Assembly: GCF_000420305.1 (NCBI RefSeq)
Contig: NZ_ATUR01000004.1
Span: 124,001-188,000 of the forward strand
Origin: Novosphingopyxis baekryungensis DSM 16222
Lineage (GTDB): Bacteria > Pseudomonadota > Alphaproteobacteria > Sphingomonadales > Sphingomonadaceae
Reading direction: 5' to 3'
Length of the DNA stretch: 64,000 bases
A program made the translations under genes and the position numbers. This document shows, in pieces, positions 18,672-27,640 of this stretch (within the stretch, counting starts at the first letter, position 1; each line of letters begins with the position of its first letter). The notes below the pieces were generated by a model that saw only the letters and a list, made by a program, of their open reading frames with translations, made no database searches and was not told the origin of the DNA.

Positions 18672-19619
18672 TCAGTTTTCCAGGCTTACCAGAGAGATCG
18701 GGAACTGGCGGCTGCAAAATTCGCAATCCACCTTGATCGCACCGTCATCGTCGGCCATGGCGCGCCGTTCCTCGGCGGGGAAACGCCCGATGACCGAGCG
18801 GATATGGTCGGGATCACAGCGGCAACCCTTGCGCAGCATCGTGCCCTGTTCGATCCGCACTTCCTGTTCCTCATGGAACAGGCGCCACACCAGCTCTTCC
18901 AGCGGCAGACCCGGATGGCCCAGCTCCTCCGGCTTCACCGTCTCGGCCAGCGCGCGCAGATGCTCCCATTCCGGATGGTCGAGCCGCACGTGCAGACGCT
19001 CGCGCCCCTCCTCGCCCTCGGCCAGATGCTGGATCAGAAATCCGCCCGCCACGGGCCGCCCGTCGACCACGCCGCGCGCGGTGCGGATCAGCGTCGGGAT
19101 CTGCTCGGACTGCGCGAAATAATATTCGCACGCCTCCGCCAGCGAGGCGCCTTCCAGCGGGACGATGCCCTGATAGCGCCCGCCCGGTTCATCCTTGTTC
19201 TGCGTGCGCCGATCGAACGTGATCGCCAGATAGCCCTGGCCGAACAGCCCGAACAGCGATGGCTCGGGCGGCAGCTCGGCCACCTTGGCCTCGTCATATT
19301 GGGCATAGCCGCGCAGCTCTCCGTCGCGATAATCGCACACCAGCAGCGTCACCGCGCCCTGGCCCTGATTGGCCTGCATGGTCAGCTCGCCGCCGACATC
19401 CTTCAGCAGCGATCCGAGCAGCGCGGTCAGCGTGACCGCTTCGGTCAGCAATGCCTCCACGGCGGGGGGATAGACATGGGCGGACAGGATATCGGCCAGG
19501 CTGTCCTCGATCCGCACGGCACGGCCCCGCGCGCTGCGCCCCGGAATGGAGAAGCGCAAGGGCCGGTCGGAAAAGGTTTCGGATTGGGGGCTGTTCTGGG
19601 GAGTGTTCTGGTCAGTCAT
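18672..19619 (-). CDS. hslO: Redox-regulated chaperone Hsp33
   Basis: 315 residues from ATG 19619. The N-terminal domain has the family pattern (LTMQANQGQGAVTLLVCDYRDG, GYLAITFDR). The C-terminal zinc switch is complete: C-X-C near 266-268 (KGCRCDPDH) and C-X2-C near 299-302 (CEFC). Under oxidation the cysteines release zinc, the linker unfolds and the dimer holds unfolding proteins. The gene follows argF by 13 bases, giving an argD-argF-hslO order. Confidence 0.96.
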   Translation of the reverse strand: MTDQNTPQNSPQSETFSDRPLRFSIPGRSARGRAVRIEDSLADILSAHVYPPAVEALLTEAVTLTALLGSLLKDVGGELTMQANQGQGAVTLLVCDYRDGELRGYAQYDEAKVAELPPEPSLFGLFGQGYLAITFDRRTQNKDEPGGRYQGIVPLEGASLAEACEYYFAQSEQIPTLIRTARGVVDGRPVAGGFLIQHLAEGEEGRERLHVRLDHPEWEHLRALAETVKPEELGHPGLPLEELVWRLFHEEQEVRIEQGTMLRKGCRCDPDHIRSVIGRFPAEERRAMADDDGAIKVDCEFCSRQFPISLVSLEN

Positions 19620-19632
19620 CGCCCATAGATAG

Positions 19633-20559
19633 TCAGAGCTGGCCGAAAACCCAGCGCAGGATCGATTTTTGCGCATGCAGCCGGTTTTCCGCCTCGTCGA
19701 ATATCACCGATTGCGGACCATCGATAACGGCGGGCGTCACCTCCTCACCGCGATGCGCGGGCAGGCAATGCAGGAACAGCGCGTCCGGTTTGGCCTGACC
19801 CATCAATGCGGCATCGACCTGATAGGGGCTCATATCGGCCATCTTCGCCTCGCCGCCCTCCTGCCCCATGGAAATCCACGTGTCGGCCACAATGATATCC
19901 GCGCCCGCCGCCGCCTCGGCTGCGTCCCGGTGGATGCTGATCTTTGCGCCGCCTTGGCGGGCGCGGCCGATAAAGCCCTCGTCCGGATCATAGCCCTCCG
20001 GGCAGCCGATGCGCACATCGAACTGCATCAGGCCCGCCGCCTCGACAATGGAATTCAGCACATTATTGCCATCGCCCAGCCAGGCCAGCTGCAGGCCGGG
20101 CAGCGCCTTGCCATGCTCCACGATGGTCAGCAAATCCGCGACGATCTGGCAGGGATGCGACAGATCGGTGAGCGCATTGATCACCGGCACGCTGGCGTGG
20201 CGCGCCATCTCCTCCACATTGTCATGCCCGTCGGTGCGCAGCATGATGGCATCGACATAGCGGCTGAGCACCTGCGCGGTGTCGGCCACCGTTTCGCCGC
20301 GGCCCAGTTGCATCGATCCGGCATCGGCCACGATGGCGCTGCCGCCCAGCTGCCGCATCGCCATTTCAAAGCTGAAGCGGGTGCGCGTGCTGCTCTTTTC
20401 GAAGATCATCGCCAGCACATGGCCATCCAGCGGACGGTCGGCGTCCGGCTTTCCCTTCGGCCAGCCCTTGCGCAGCGCCTTGCGGTCGATCGCATCGGCC
20501 AGCATGGCGGCAATGGCATCGCCGCCGGCATCGGAGAGATTCAGGAAATGGCGCGTCAT
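19633..20559 (-). CDS. argF: Ornithine carbamoyltransferase ArgF
   Basis: 308 residues from ATG 20559, which has GGGGGAA upstream. The carbamoyl-phosphate loop [12 protein letters not shown] is at about 57-68; [13 protein letters not shown] and the ornithine/catalytic [11 protein letters not shown] are intact. It makes citrulline from ornithine in arginine synthesis. It lies 88 bases behind argD and just ahead of hslO. The N-terminus has a slightly long insert ([16 protein letters not shown]) before the first strand, as in other alphaproteobacterial members. Confidence 0.97.
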   Translation of the reverse strand: MTRHFLNLSDAGGDAIAAMLADAIDRKALRKGWPKGKPDADRPLDGHVLAMIFEKSSTRTRFSFEMAMRQLGGSAIVADAGSMQLGRGETVADTAQVLSRYVDAIMLRTDGHDNVEEMARHASVPVINALTDLSHPCQIVADLLTIVEHGKALPGLQLAWLGDGNNVLNSIVEAAGLMQFDVRIGCPEGYDPDEGFIGRARQGGAKISIHRDAAEAAAGADIIVADTWISMGQEGGEAKMADMSPYQVDAALMGQAKPDALFLHCLPAHRGEEVTPAVIDGPQSVIFDEAENRLHAQKSILRWVFGQL

Positions 20560-20647
20560 ATCGTTCCCCCTGCTAGATTGTGATCGATGCATATACGCCG
20601 CCCCTGCCGCTCGTTCCGAGCGGTAGGACGGCGTGCACGGCCTGCCC

Positions 20648-21841
20648 TCAAGCCGCTTCCGGCACCTTGTAGCTTGCCGCACCGGCGCTGAGCTTCTGCA
20701 TGAACTCGTCGATATGCGCATCCTCGATCACCAGCGGCGGCAGCACGCGGATCGTGTTGTCCGCCGCGGCCACCGTCATCAGATCGTGATGATCGCGCAG
20801 ATGTTCGTAGAAGGGCCGGCTCTCGACCTTCATTTTCAGGCCGAGCATCAGTCCCTTGCCGCGCACCAGCTCGAACAGATCGGAGTGATTGCCGATAAAC
20901 TGTTCCAGCGCGCCGCGCAGCCGCTCGCCCCTGGCCGTAACATCGGCCAGAAACGCCTCGTCCGAAATGATCTTCCACACGGCCTCGCCCGCCGCCATGG
21001 CCAGCGGATTGCCGCCATAGGTGGAGCCGTGGCTGCCAAAACCCATGCCCTGCGCGCCCTTTTCGGTGGCGAGGCAGGCGCCCAGTGGAAAGCCGCCGGC
21101 AATGCCCTTGGCGGTCGCCAAGATGTCCGGCTGCACATCATACAGCTCATGCGCGTAGAGCTTGCCGGTGCGCCCCACGCCGCATTGCACCTCGTCCAGC
21201 ACCAGCATCAGATCCTGCTCGTCGCAGATGTCGCGCAGGCCGGTCAGGAATTCCTGGCTGGCCGGGCGGATACCGCCTTCGCCCTGGATCGGTTCGACCA
21301 GGAAGCCGGCGGTGTGCGGGCCAACGGCAGCGCGCGCCGCTTCCAGATCGTCAAACTCCACATATTTGAAGCCCGGCAGCAATGGCAGAAAGCCCTTGTG
21401 CATCTTATCCTGATTGGAGGCGCTGATGGTGGCCATGGTGCGGCCGTGGAAGGCCATGGAAAAGGTGATGATCTCGGTGCGCTTGGGATCGCCGCCCTCG
21501 CGCTGATGATAGGCGCGCGCGGTCTTGATCGCGCATTCCACCGCCTCGGCCCCGGAATTGGTGAAGAACACCGTATCGGCAAAGGTCGTGTCCACGATCA
21601 TCTGCGCCAGCCGCTCGCCCTGCGGGCTGCCATACATGTTGGACACATGCATCAGCTTGGCCGCCTGGCTCTGGATCGCTTCGATCAGCGCCGGATGGCT
21701 ATGGCCCAGCGAATTGACCGCGATGCCGCTGGCAAAGTCCAGCAGCCGCCGGCCATCCTCGGTAATCAGATGGCAGCCATCGCCCTCCACCGGACGCACA
21801 TCGCAACGCGGATAGACGGGCATAAGCGGAGTGATGGACAT
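20648..21841 (-). CDS. argD: Acetylornithine/succinylornithine aminotransferase ArgD
   Basis: 397 residues from ATG 21841; the longer frame would run through the upstream terminator. Class-III aminotransferase with [30 protein letters not shown], the Asp contact [13 protein letters not shown] and the PLP-lysine block [15 protein letters not shown]. It transfers an amino group to N-acetylglutamate semialdehyde (arginine) and may also serve in lysine synthesis. It is the first gene of argD-argF-hslO. Confidence 0.97.
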   Translation of the reverse strand: MSITPLMPVYPRCDVRPVEGDGCHLITEDGRRLLDFASGIAVNSLGHSHPALIEAIQSQAAKLMHVSNMYGSPQGERLAQMIVDTTFADTVFFTNSGAEAVECAIKTARAYHQREGGDPKRTEIITFSMAFHGRTMATISASNQDKMHKGFLPLLPGFKYVEFDDLEAARAAVGPHTAGFLVEPIQGEGGIRPASQEFLTGLRDICDEQDLMLVLDEVQCGVGRTGKLYAHELYDVQPDILATAKGIAGGFPLGACLATEKGAQGMGFGSHGSTYGGNPLAMAAGEAVWKIISDEAFLADVTARGERLRGALEQFIGNHSDLFELVRGKGLMLGLKMKVESRPFYEHLRDHHDLMTVAAADNTIRVLPPLVIEDAHIDEFMQKLSAGAASYKVPEAA

Positions 21842-21860
21842 GGGGGACGGCCTTTCATGT

Positions 21861-21895
21861 AAAAACAGGGGCGGCCACATCGGGCCGCCCTGAAA
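21861..21895 (-). terminator. Rho-independent terminator between the GAF gene and argD
   Basis: Minus strand: CAGGGCGGCC pairs with GGCCGCCCCTG around a short loop and is followed by TTTTT. It separates the GAF-domain gene from the arginine genes; argD therefore needs its own promoter or reads through. Confidence 0.85.
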
Positions 21896-21940
21896 CATCA
21901 CATTAGGCTCTGCTCATGCGAGAATCAATGCAGCCGGCCC

Positions 21941-22444
21941 TTACCGATCGAGCCGCTGCGCTTCGATCTTGCGTTGCTCCATCAATCGCACCGTGTCGTC
22001 GACCAGTGCGGATAGCTGCCGGCTATGGTTATCGCCAAAATCGAACCGCGGCTTCTGATCGATCACGCACAGGGTGCCCCGGCGCATGCCATTCGGAAGG
22101 CGCAGCGGCAGGCCGGCATAAAAGCGGATGCCCGGCTGTCCCGTCACCAGAGGGTTGTTGACGAAACGCGCATCCAGATGCGTATCGTCCACCTTGAACA
22201 GACCGTCCCGCTGCACCGCATGCGTGCAAAAGGACATCGCCAGCGGCGTCTCGTCCGGCATCAGGCCGACCTTCGCCTTGAACCACTGCCGCCGATCATC
22301 GAGGATGGAAATCAGCGCGATCGGCGCGGAAAACATCCGTGCCGCCCGCTGAACGATGAATTCGAACGCCGGATCTTTTGTGTTTTTGAGGGCGGCAGCA
22401 TCTCTGCTGGATGATGAAGCGATAATTCTAGTCTGCGTAGTCAT
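21941..22444 (-). CDS. Stand-alone GAF domain protein
   Basis: 167 residues. After a Ser/Ala-rich N-terminus comes one GAF domain: VQRAARMFSAPIALISILDDRRQWFKAKVGL, SFCTHAVQRDGLFKVDD, ARFVNNPLVTGQPGIRFYAGLPLRLPNG and RGTLCVIDQ. This is the arrangement seen at the N-termini of many sensor kinases and diguanylate cyclases, but no output domain follows. A short C-terminal helix could dimerise. A ligand- or redox-sensing role is possible; no partner is adjacent. Confidence 0.9.
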   Translation of the reverse strand: MTTQTRIIASSSSRDAAALKNTKDPAFEFIVQRAARMFSAPIALISILDDRRQWFKAKVGLMPDETPLAMSFCTHAVQRDGLFKVDDTHLDARFVNNPLVTGQPGIRFYAGLPLRLPNGMRRGTLCVIDQKPRFDFGDNHSRQLSALVDDTVRLMEQRKIEAQRLDR

Positions 22445-22556
22445 GACGCCCCGCGTCTATCGCGCGCTACTTTCCATTCGGTAAACGCCATGCGACCTGC
22501 CACTTGGCGGCGGCCAATCACGCCGCCGGCGGCCGGTGCGGCGCGCGCGGGCGGCT

Positions 22557-22928
22557 TCAGAACAGCCGCCCGCCGTCCGGCACGCCCTGATCAGGGCGTA
22601 GCAGCACGACATGGCCGTTCTCGTCCGGCACGCCGAGCGTCAGCACCTCGCTCCTGACCGGGCCGATCTGGCGCGGCGGAAAATTGACGATCGCCAGCAC
22701 CTGCGTACCGACCAGATCCTCCAGCCGGTGCCGCTCGGTAATCTGCGCGCTGGAGCGCTTGATACCGATCGGTGCGCCGAAATCGATGCGCAGCTTGAAG
22801 GCAGGCTTGCGCGCTTCGGGAAAGGCTTCGGCCTCCACGATCGTGCCGACACGAATGTCGACCTTCAGGAAATCGTCGAAGCTGATGCTGTCGGCAGGAT
22901 CCGCGCCCGCCGCGTGATTAACGTGCAT
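22557..22928 (-). CDS. CsaA-like tRNA-binding domain protein
   Basis: 123 residues from ATG 22928. The OB-fold domain has the family signature FLKVDIRVGTIVEAEAFPEARKPAFKLRIDFG and TQVLAIVNFPPRQIGPVRSEVLTLGV. CsaA was described as a secretion chaperone in Bacillus, while the same fold binds tRNA in synthetase appendices. It overlaps the 3' end of the MaoC gene by 11 bases, so the two are translated in sequence. A link between the two functions is not evident. Confidence 0.92.
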   Translation of the reverse strand: MHVNHAAGADPADSISFDDFLKVDIRVGTIVEAEAFPEARKPAFKLRIDFGAPIGIKRSSAQITERHRLEDLVGTQVLAIVNFPPRQIGPVRSEVLTLGVPDENGHVVLLRPDQGVPDGGRLF

Positions 22929-23379
22929 CGGCTGGCTTCTTATGTTGCAGTCCGCTGCGCTTGCAGCTGCCGACCAGCGTGCCATCCTGATTGAAGGCGC
23001 GGTGGATGAAGGTGACGATCCCGGCCTTGGGGCGCGACTTGCTCTCGCGCAGATCGGCCACTTCGCTCTGGATGGTCAGCGTATCGCCGACGAACACCGG
23101 CGCGGGAAAGCGCACCTCGTCCCAGCCCAGATTGGCGATGGCGGTGCCCAGCGTGGTATCCCCCACCGACACGCCGACCATCAGGCCCAGCGTGAAGGTG
23201 GAATTGACCAGCACCCGGCCATAATCGCTGTCCTTCATATATTCGGCATCGAGATGCAGCGCGGCGGGATTATGCGTCAGCGTGGTGAACAGCAGATTGT
23301 CCGTCTCGGTCACCGTGCGGCGCATCGTATGATCGAATATCTGCCCAACTTCCAGTTCCTCGAACCACAGACCTGCCAT
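22918..23379 (-). CDS. MaoC family hot-dog dehydratase
   Basis: 153 residues, the length of a single MaoC hot-dog domain. It begins WFEELEVGQIFDHTMRRTVTETDNLLFTTLTHNPAALHLD, with the hydratase-type Asp/His region and a later DTLTIQSEVADLRESKSRPKAGIV. Members hydrate (R)-3-hydroxyacyl-CoA precursors or mesaconyl- and methylfumaryl-type CoA esters. The TETDNLLFTTLTHNP stretch resembles the mesaconyl-CoA hydratase subgroup. It overlaps the CsaA gene. The substrate cannot be settled from the sequence. Confidence 0.92.
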   Translation of the reverse strand: MAGLWFEELEVGQIFDHTMRRTVTETDNLLFTTLTHNPAALHLDAEYMKDSDYGRVLVNSTFTLGLMVGVSVGDTTLGTAIANLGWDEVRFPAPVFVGDTLTIQSEVADLRESKSRPKAGIVTFIHRAFNQDGTLVGSCKRSGLQHKKPADAR

Positions 23380-23535
23380 GCTCTAATTCTCCCAAGATGA
23401 TCGCTTTTCGATGCGACGGGCGTGCGGCAAGCGGCGCGGCGCTGTCAACCGGCCTGCTGCGGGAAGGGCTGGCCTATCGCCTACGCGCGGCCTAGGGGGC
23501 GCCTGATCACCGCAGCCATCGACCGAGTCCAGCCC

Positions 23536-24435
23536 ATGCGCCCCCTACATTTCTTCCTCGCTCTGGCGGTCATGGCGGTATGGGGCACCAATTTCGTGAT
23601 TATTCATGAAGCGATCGCCGTGCTGCCGCCGCTGCTGTTCGCGGCGCTGCGCTTCACCATCGCCTTTCTGCCCGCCGCCTTCTTCGTAAAGCGCCCGGCG
23701 GTGCCGCTGTGGAACCTGGCGGCGTTCGGGCTGCTGATCGGCGTCGGCCAGTTCGGCGTGCTGTTCATCGCCATGGACGGGCAGATCACGCCCGGCCTCG
23801 CCTCGCTGGTGGTGCAGATGCAGGTGTTCTTCACCATCGGCCTGTCGGTCTGGCTGACCGGCGAGCGGGTGAAACCGATGCAGATCGCCGCGCTGCTGCT
23901 GGCGGCGGGCGGCGTGCTGATCATTGCGCTGCATATCGAGGGGGCGACCACCATCGTCGGCCTGCTGCTCACGCTGTTTGCCGGTGCCAGCTGGGCGGCG
24001 GGGAACATGGTCTCACGCCGCAACGGCAAGATCGACATGCTGGGCTATATCGTCTGGAGCAGCCTGTTCCCCATCCCGGTATTGTTCGCGCTGGCCTTTC
24101 TGTTCGAAGGGCCGGGCGCGATCATGGCCGGGCTGCAAAGTGCGCATGCGGGCACCTGGGCCGCCGTGATATGGCAGGCGGTGGGCAACACGCTGTTCGG
24201 CTATGGCATCTGGTCGTGGCTGCTCGCGCGCCATCCGGCGGCGACCGTTGCGCCCTTCGCGCTGCTGGTGCCGATCTTCGGCCTCGGCGCATCGGCCCTC
24301 TTGCTGGGCGAGGCGCTGCCGCTGTGGAAGATCATTGCCTCGGCCATGGTCATCGGCGGGCTGGCCGTGGGCTTTGTCGATTCCCAGCGGCTTGCCCGTA
24401 TCTTTGCGCGCTCCGGCCAGGGCGGCGCGGCCTGA
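23536..24435 (+). CDS. EamA/DMT family transporter
   Basis: 299 residues from ATG 23536, where the first membrane helix begins (MRPLHFFLALAVMAVWGTNFVIIHEAI); the frame upstream is not conserved in character. About ten membrane helices form two EamA repeats, the second beginning near GLLLTLFAGASWAAGNMVSRR. The family exports amino acids, purines or other metabolites. AVWGTNFVIIH and LLGEALPLWK suggest the O-acetylserine/cysteine exporter (EamA/YdeD) branch, but substrate is inferred only. Confidence 0.92.
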   Translation: MRPLHFFLALAVMAVWGTNFVIIHEAIAVLPPLLFAALRFTIAFLPAAFFVKRPAVPLWNLAAFGLLIGVGQFGVLFIAMDGQITPGLASLVVQMQVFFTIGLSVWLTGERVKPMQIAALLLAAGGVLIIALHIEGATTIVGLLLTLFAGASWAAGNMVSRRNGKIDMLGYIVWSSLFPIPVLFALAFLFEGPGAIMAGLQSAHAGTWAAVIWQAVGNTLFGYGIWSWLLARHPAATVAPFALLVPIFGLGASALLLGEALPLWKIIASAMVIGGLAVGFVDSQRLARIFARSGQGGAA

Positions 24436-24451
24436 CGCGCGCCGCCTTGCG

Positions 24452-26287
24452 TCACTCCACCGTTACGGATTTGGCCAGATTGCGCGGCTGATCGACATCG
24501 GTGCCCTTGGCCACGGCGACATGATAGGCCAGCAGCTGCACCGGCACCGCATAGACCAGCGGCGCGATCAGCGGGTGCACGCTGGGCATCTCGATCGTAG
24601 CCATGGCGCCGTCGCCCGCCTCGGCAATGCCTTCCGCGTCGGAGATCAGCACGATCTTGCCGCCGCGTGCGGCCACTTCCTGCATATTGCTCACCGTCTT
24701 GTCGAACAGCGGGCCGCTGGGCGCGATCACGATCACCGGCACCGCCTCGTCGATCAACGCGATGGGACCATGCTTCATTTCTCCGGCGGCATAGCCTTCG
24801 GCGTGAATATAGCTGATTTCCTTCAGCTTGAGCGCGCCCTCCATCGCCATCGGATAATCCGGGCCGCGGCCCAGATAGAGCACGTCGCGCGCGGGCGCGA
24901 TCAGCGGGGCGATGGCCTCGATCGCGGCGTCGCGGCTCAGCGCATCGTTCATCGCGCCGGGCGCTTCCTGCAAGTGGGCGACGATCTGCTTTTCTTCCTC
25001 CGCCGTCATGCGCCCCTTCACCCGGGCAAAATGCGCGGCGAGGGCGGCGAGCACGGCAAGCTGGCAGGTAAACGCCTTGGTCGAGGCGACGCCGATTTCC
25101 GGACCGGCATGGGTGGGCAGCAGCAGGTCCGCCTCACGCGCCATGGTGCTGGTCGGCACGTTGACGACGACGGCGATCTTCTGCCCCTCGGCGCGCGCAT
25201 GGCGCAGCGCGGCCAGCGTATCCGCCGTCTCGCCCGACTGGCTGATGAACAGCGCCAGGCCGCCCTCTTCCATGATCGGTTCGCGATAGCGGAATTCGGA
25301 CGCCACATCGATATCCACGGGCACCCGGGCAAATTGCTCGAACCAGTATTTGGCCACCATCCCGGCATAATAGCTGGTGCCGCAAGCGACGATGGTGACG
25401 CGGCGGATTTGCGACACGTCGAACTGGATATCGGGCAGCGCCACGATATTCTCCAGCGGCCGCAAATAGCTGCCCAGAGTCTGTGCGACCACGGTGGGCT
25501 GCTCGTAGATTTCCTTGAGCATGAAGTGGCGATAATTGCCCTTCTCGATGGCCCCCGCCGTCACGCCGCTGTCCACGAACTCGCGCTCGACCGGCTGATC
25601 CTGCGCATCGAAAATGGCGATATCGCCACGCTTCACCACCACCCGGTCGCCTTCCTTCAGATAGGCGATGCGGCGGGTGAGCGGGGCGAGCGCCAGCGCG
25701 TCGGAGCCGAGATAGGCCTCGCCCTCTTCATCGCCTTCGCCGCGCCCCACCACCAGCGGCGATCCGAGCCGGGCGCCGATCATCAGATCGTCATGATCGC
25801 GAAACAGGATGGCCAGCGCGAAAGCCCCTTCCAGCCGGGGCAGCACGGCCTTGACCGCCTCATGCGGCGTGTTGCCCGCCTCCACCTGTTCGGCGATCAG
25901 ATGGACCACCACTTCGGTATCGGTCTGGCTTTCGAAGGTGCGCCCGCGCGCTTCCAGTTCACGGCGCAGCGGTTTGAAATTCTCGATAATACCATTGTGC
26001 ACCACCGCGACCGCGCCGCTGGCGTGCGGATGGGCATTGTCCACCGTCGGCGCGCCATGGGTGGCCCAGCGGGTATGCGCGATGCCGGCGGACCCGGAAG
26101 CCGGCTCCCCCACCAGCTTTTCGGCCAGATTCTTCAGCTTGCCCTCGGCCCGGCGGCGATCGAACTGGCCGTCATGCACGGTACAGATGCCGGCGGAATC
26201 ATAACCGCGATATTCCAGCCGCTTCAGCCCTTCGACCAGCCGATCGGCCACATCGCCGCGTCCAAGAATTCCAATAATGCCGCACAT
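24452..26287 (-). CDS. glmS: Glutamine--fructose-6-phosphate aminotransferase GlmS
   Basis: 611 residues. The N-terminal nucleophile domain starts MCGIIGILG, so Cys is exposed after Met removal, followed by a glutaminase domain (HTRWATHGAPT, NGIIENF). The two SIS domains follow (ACGTSYYAGMVAKYW, SQSGETADTLAALR; GRGPDYPMAMEGALKLKEISYIHAEGYAAGEMKHGPIALI), ending in KSVTVE. It makes glucosamine-6-phosphate for peptidoglycan and LPS. It is the last gene of a minus-strand run glmU, lipoprotein, vapB, vapC, glmS, only 16 bases behind the toxin gene. No glmS ribozyme is seen or expected. Confidence 0.98.
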   Translation of the reverse strand: MCGIIGILGRGDVADRLVEGLKRLEYRGYDSAGICTVHDGQFDRRRAEGKLKNLAEKLVGEPASGSAGIAHTRWATHGAPTVDNAHPHASGAVAVVHNGIIENFKPLRRELEARGRTFESQTDTEVVVHLIAEQVEAGNTPHEAVKAVLPRLEGAFALAILFRDHDDLMIGARLGSPLVVGRGEGDEEGEAYLGSDALALAPLTRRIAYLKEGDRVVVKRGDIAIFDAQDQPVEREFVDSGVTAGAIEKGNYRHFMLKEIYEQPTVVAQTLGSYLRPLENIVALPDIQFDVSQIRRVTIVACGTSYYAGMVAKYWFEQFARVPVDIDVASEFRYREPIMEEGGLALFISQSGETADTLAALRHARAEGQKIAVVVNVPTSTMAREADLLLPTHAGPEIGVASTKAFTCQLAVLAALAAHFARVKGRMTAEEEKQIVAHLQEAPGAMNDALSRDAAIEAIAPLIAPARDVLYLGRGPDYPMAMEGALKLKEISYIHAEGYAAGEMKHGPIALIDEAVPVIVIAPSGPLFDKTVSNMQEVAARGGKIVLISDAEGIAEAGDGAMATIEMPSVHPLIAPLVYAVPVQLLAYHVAVAKGTDVDQPRNLAKSVTVE

Positions 26288-26303
26288 GGATCAAACGCTT
26301 TCG

Positions 26304-26669
26304 TCAGAGAGTATAGGGAACGCGGATGCCCGGCATATTTGCCGGAAAATCCTTGGTATTTCGTGTAATCAGGATTGCGCCATTTACCTGCGCGGTGGCC
26401 AGAATATATGCATCCAGCAGCTTCATGCGGGTGCGAAAGCGAATATCGGCTGCAGCCAGCGCAATACGCGCGTCCACCTCCACCAGTTCGAAGTAGGACA
26501 GCATGTCGCGCACCTGCTCGCGATCTTCCAGCCGCTCTCCGGCAAGCACCTCGGTCCATACGATCCGGCTGATGCGATGCGTACGATAGCGCCGCAACTC
26601 CGCCCGCGCTTCCTCCTTGCGCTTCAGCCAGTCGATCAGGATATTGGTATCGAAAAACGGATCGGACAC
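26304..26669 (-). CDS. vapC: PIN-domain ribonuclease toxin (VapC type)
   Basis: 121 residues. The PIN-domain acidic residues are in place: FFDTNILIDW at the start, WTEVLAGERL, KLLDAYILATAQ and RNTKDF. This matches VapC toxins, which cleave RNA, often initiator tRNA or 23S rRNA. It starts 3 bases after the end of the RHH antitoxin gene and ends 16 bases before glmS. The order antitoxin then toxin is the standard vapBC arrangement. Confidence 0.93.
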   Translation of the reverse strand: MSDPFFDTNILIDWLKRKEEARAELRRYRTHRISRIVWTEVLAGERLEDREQVRDMLSYFELVEVDARIALAAADIRFRTRMKLLDAYILATAQVNGAILITRNTKDFPANMPGIRVPYTL

Positions 26670-26672
26670 GCC

Positions 26673-26921
26673 TCAAAGCTCGTCATAGGGTCTGCGGTCT
26701 TGCCGAATATTGCGCTGATAGTCCAAGCCGTCGGCTATATCGTCGCGATCCGCCCAAAGCCCGAACCCCTTGTCAATCCAGCTGCGATCATCGCTGGATC
26801 GCGCCAGAAAATCATGGATGGCCTCGCGCACCAAGGATGCGCGCGATCGCTCCTTGCGCAGCGCAAGAGCGTCCAGCTTCTGGATATCCTCATCGGGCAG
26901 ATCGGCGAGAATGCGGGTCAT
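26673..26921 (-). CDS. vapB: Ribbon-helix-helix antitoxin (VapB type)
   Basis: 82 residues. The N-terminal half is an RHH DNA-binding domain: TRILADLPDEDIQKLDALALRKERSRASLVREAI. The C-terminal half is acidic and aromatic (SWIDKGFGLWADRDDIADGLDYQRNIR), the kind of tail that threads into the toxin active site. The start codon is 9 bases from a perfect palindrome at 26930-26948, probably its own operator. Confidence 0.92.
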   Translation of the reverse strand: MTRILADLPDEDIQKLDALALRKERSRASLVREAIHDFLARSSDDRSWIDKGFGLWADRDDIADGLDYQRNIRQDRRPYDEL

Positions 26922-26929
26922 GCCATCGC

Positions 26930-26948
26930 GATATCATATCATGATATC
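26930..26948. promoter_or_regulatory. Palindromic operator of the vapBC pair
   Basis: GATATCAT and ATGATATC are perfect inverted arms around the spacer ATC. A CTTGAC box lies immediately upstream on the minus strand (26956-26951), so the palindrome would overlap the core promoter and block it when the VapBC complex binds. Confidence 0.8.
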
Positions 26949-26968
26949 AAGTCAAGCAGGGCGGGAGA

Positions 26969-27640
26969 TCATTCATGCATTATGATGTCTGCGCCCTCAT
27001 CCTTTTGCGCGTATTTTTCGGCCTTTTCATAATCGATCGACATCAGGCCGGCGGGCCTACATTGATGGGCGGCGATCGTCTTGTCGCCGCGCATGGCGAA
27101 GATGCCGTCGTTGAATTCCGGCTTGTTGCCGCCTTCGCCAAAACCGGTGCGGATGACATTGCTGTAGACCACATAGGTCGTATCGCCGCGTTCGAACATC
27201 AGCTGCGCCTCGCCGCCGCCGGAATAGGGCACCGAGACGAAGCGGATCGCGCCGCCCTGCCGCGATTTGGGATAGACCAGCTCGCTCTCCTCGCCCTGCA
27301 TGCCATAGCGATATTGCGCGAACCGCGATCCGCCGATCTGCGCAGCCGCGCAGACGGAGGCGATCTTGCCGTTTTCCAGCGAGCAGGAAAACAGGACTTT
27401 TTCTCCCGGAGCGCAAAGATTGTCGAGACCCGGCTTTGTCTTGACCACGGATGCAGGCGCCATGGCCATGGTCGCCATGCTGCCCCGTGAGGTCGCCTTG
27501 GCCTCCGGCGTACCTGGCGTGGCACGGGCCGCCGGTGCATCGATCGGATCGCCGCTATCGGAGGGCTCCGGCGTGCAGGCGAGCATACCGATCGCCAGCA
27601 GCGCTGCGGCCGAAAATCCGGCTATGCGTGTCGACCGCAT
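26969..27640 (-). CDS. Lipoprotein of unknown function
   Basis: 223 residues. The signal peptide ends in the lipobox IGMLAC (Cys near 22). A Pro/Ala/Thr linker follows to about residue 65, then a globular domain with cysteines at LCAPGEKVLFSCSLENGKIASVCAAAQ and near the end (AHQCRPAG). The motif EKVLFSCSLENGKIASVC recurs in uncharacterised sphingomonad lipoproteins. Its start immediately follows the glmU stop with no gap, so it belongs to the glmU transcript. An envelope role is inferred; no enzyme motif is seen. Confidence 0.85.
   Translation of the reverse strand: MRSTRIAGFSAAALLAIGMLACTPEPSDSGDPIDAPAARATPGTPEAKATSRGSMATMAMAPASVVKTKPGLDNLCAPGEKVLFSCSLENGKIASVCAAAQIGGSRFAQYRYGMQGEESELVYPKSRQGGAIRFVSVPYSGGGEAQLMFERGDTTYVVYSNVIRTGFGEGGNKPEFNDGIFAMRGDKTIAAHQCRPAGLMSIDYEKAEKYAQKDEGADIIMHE

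Noticed and set aside
24436-24451. glmS ribozyme
   Set aside because: That ribozyme lies in the 5' leader of glmS in Gram-positive bacteria; here the leader is the 16 bases after vapC and contains nothing like it.
24203-26368. 721-codon plus-strand frame opposite glmS
   Set aside because: Antisense shadow of glmS and part of the DMT gene; low-complexity His/Arg/Gly content and no recognisable domain.
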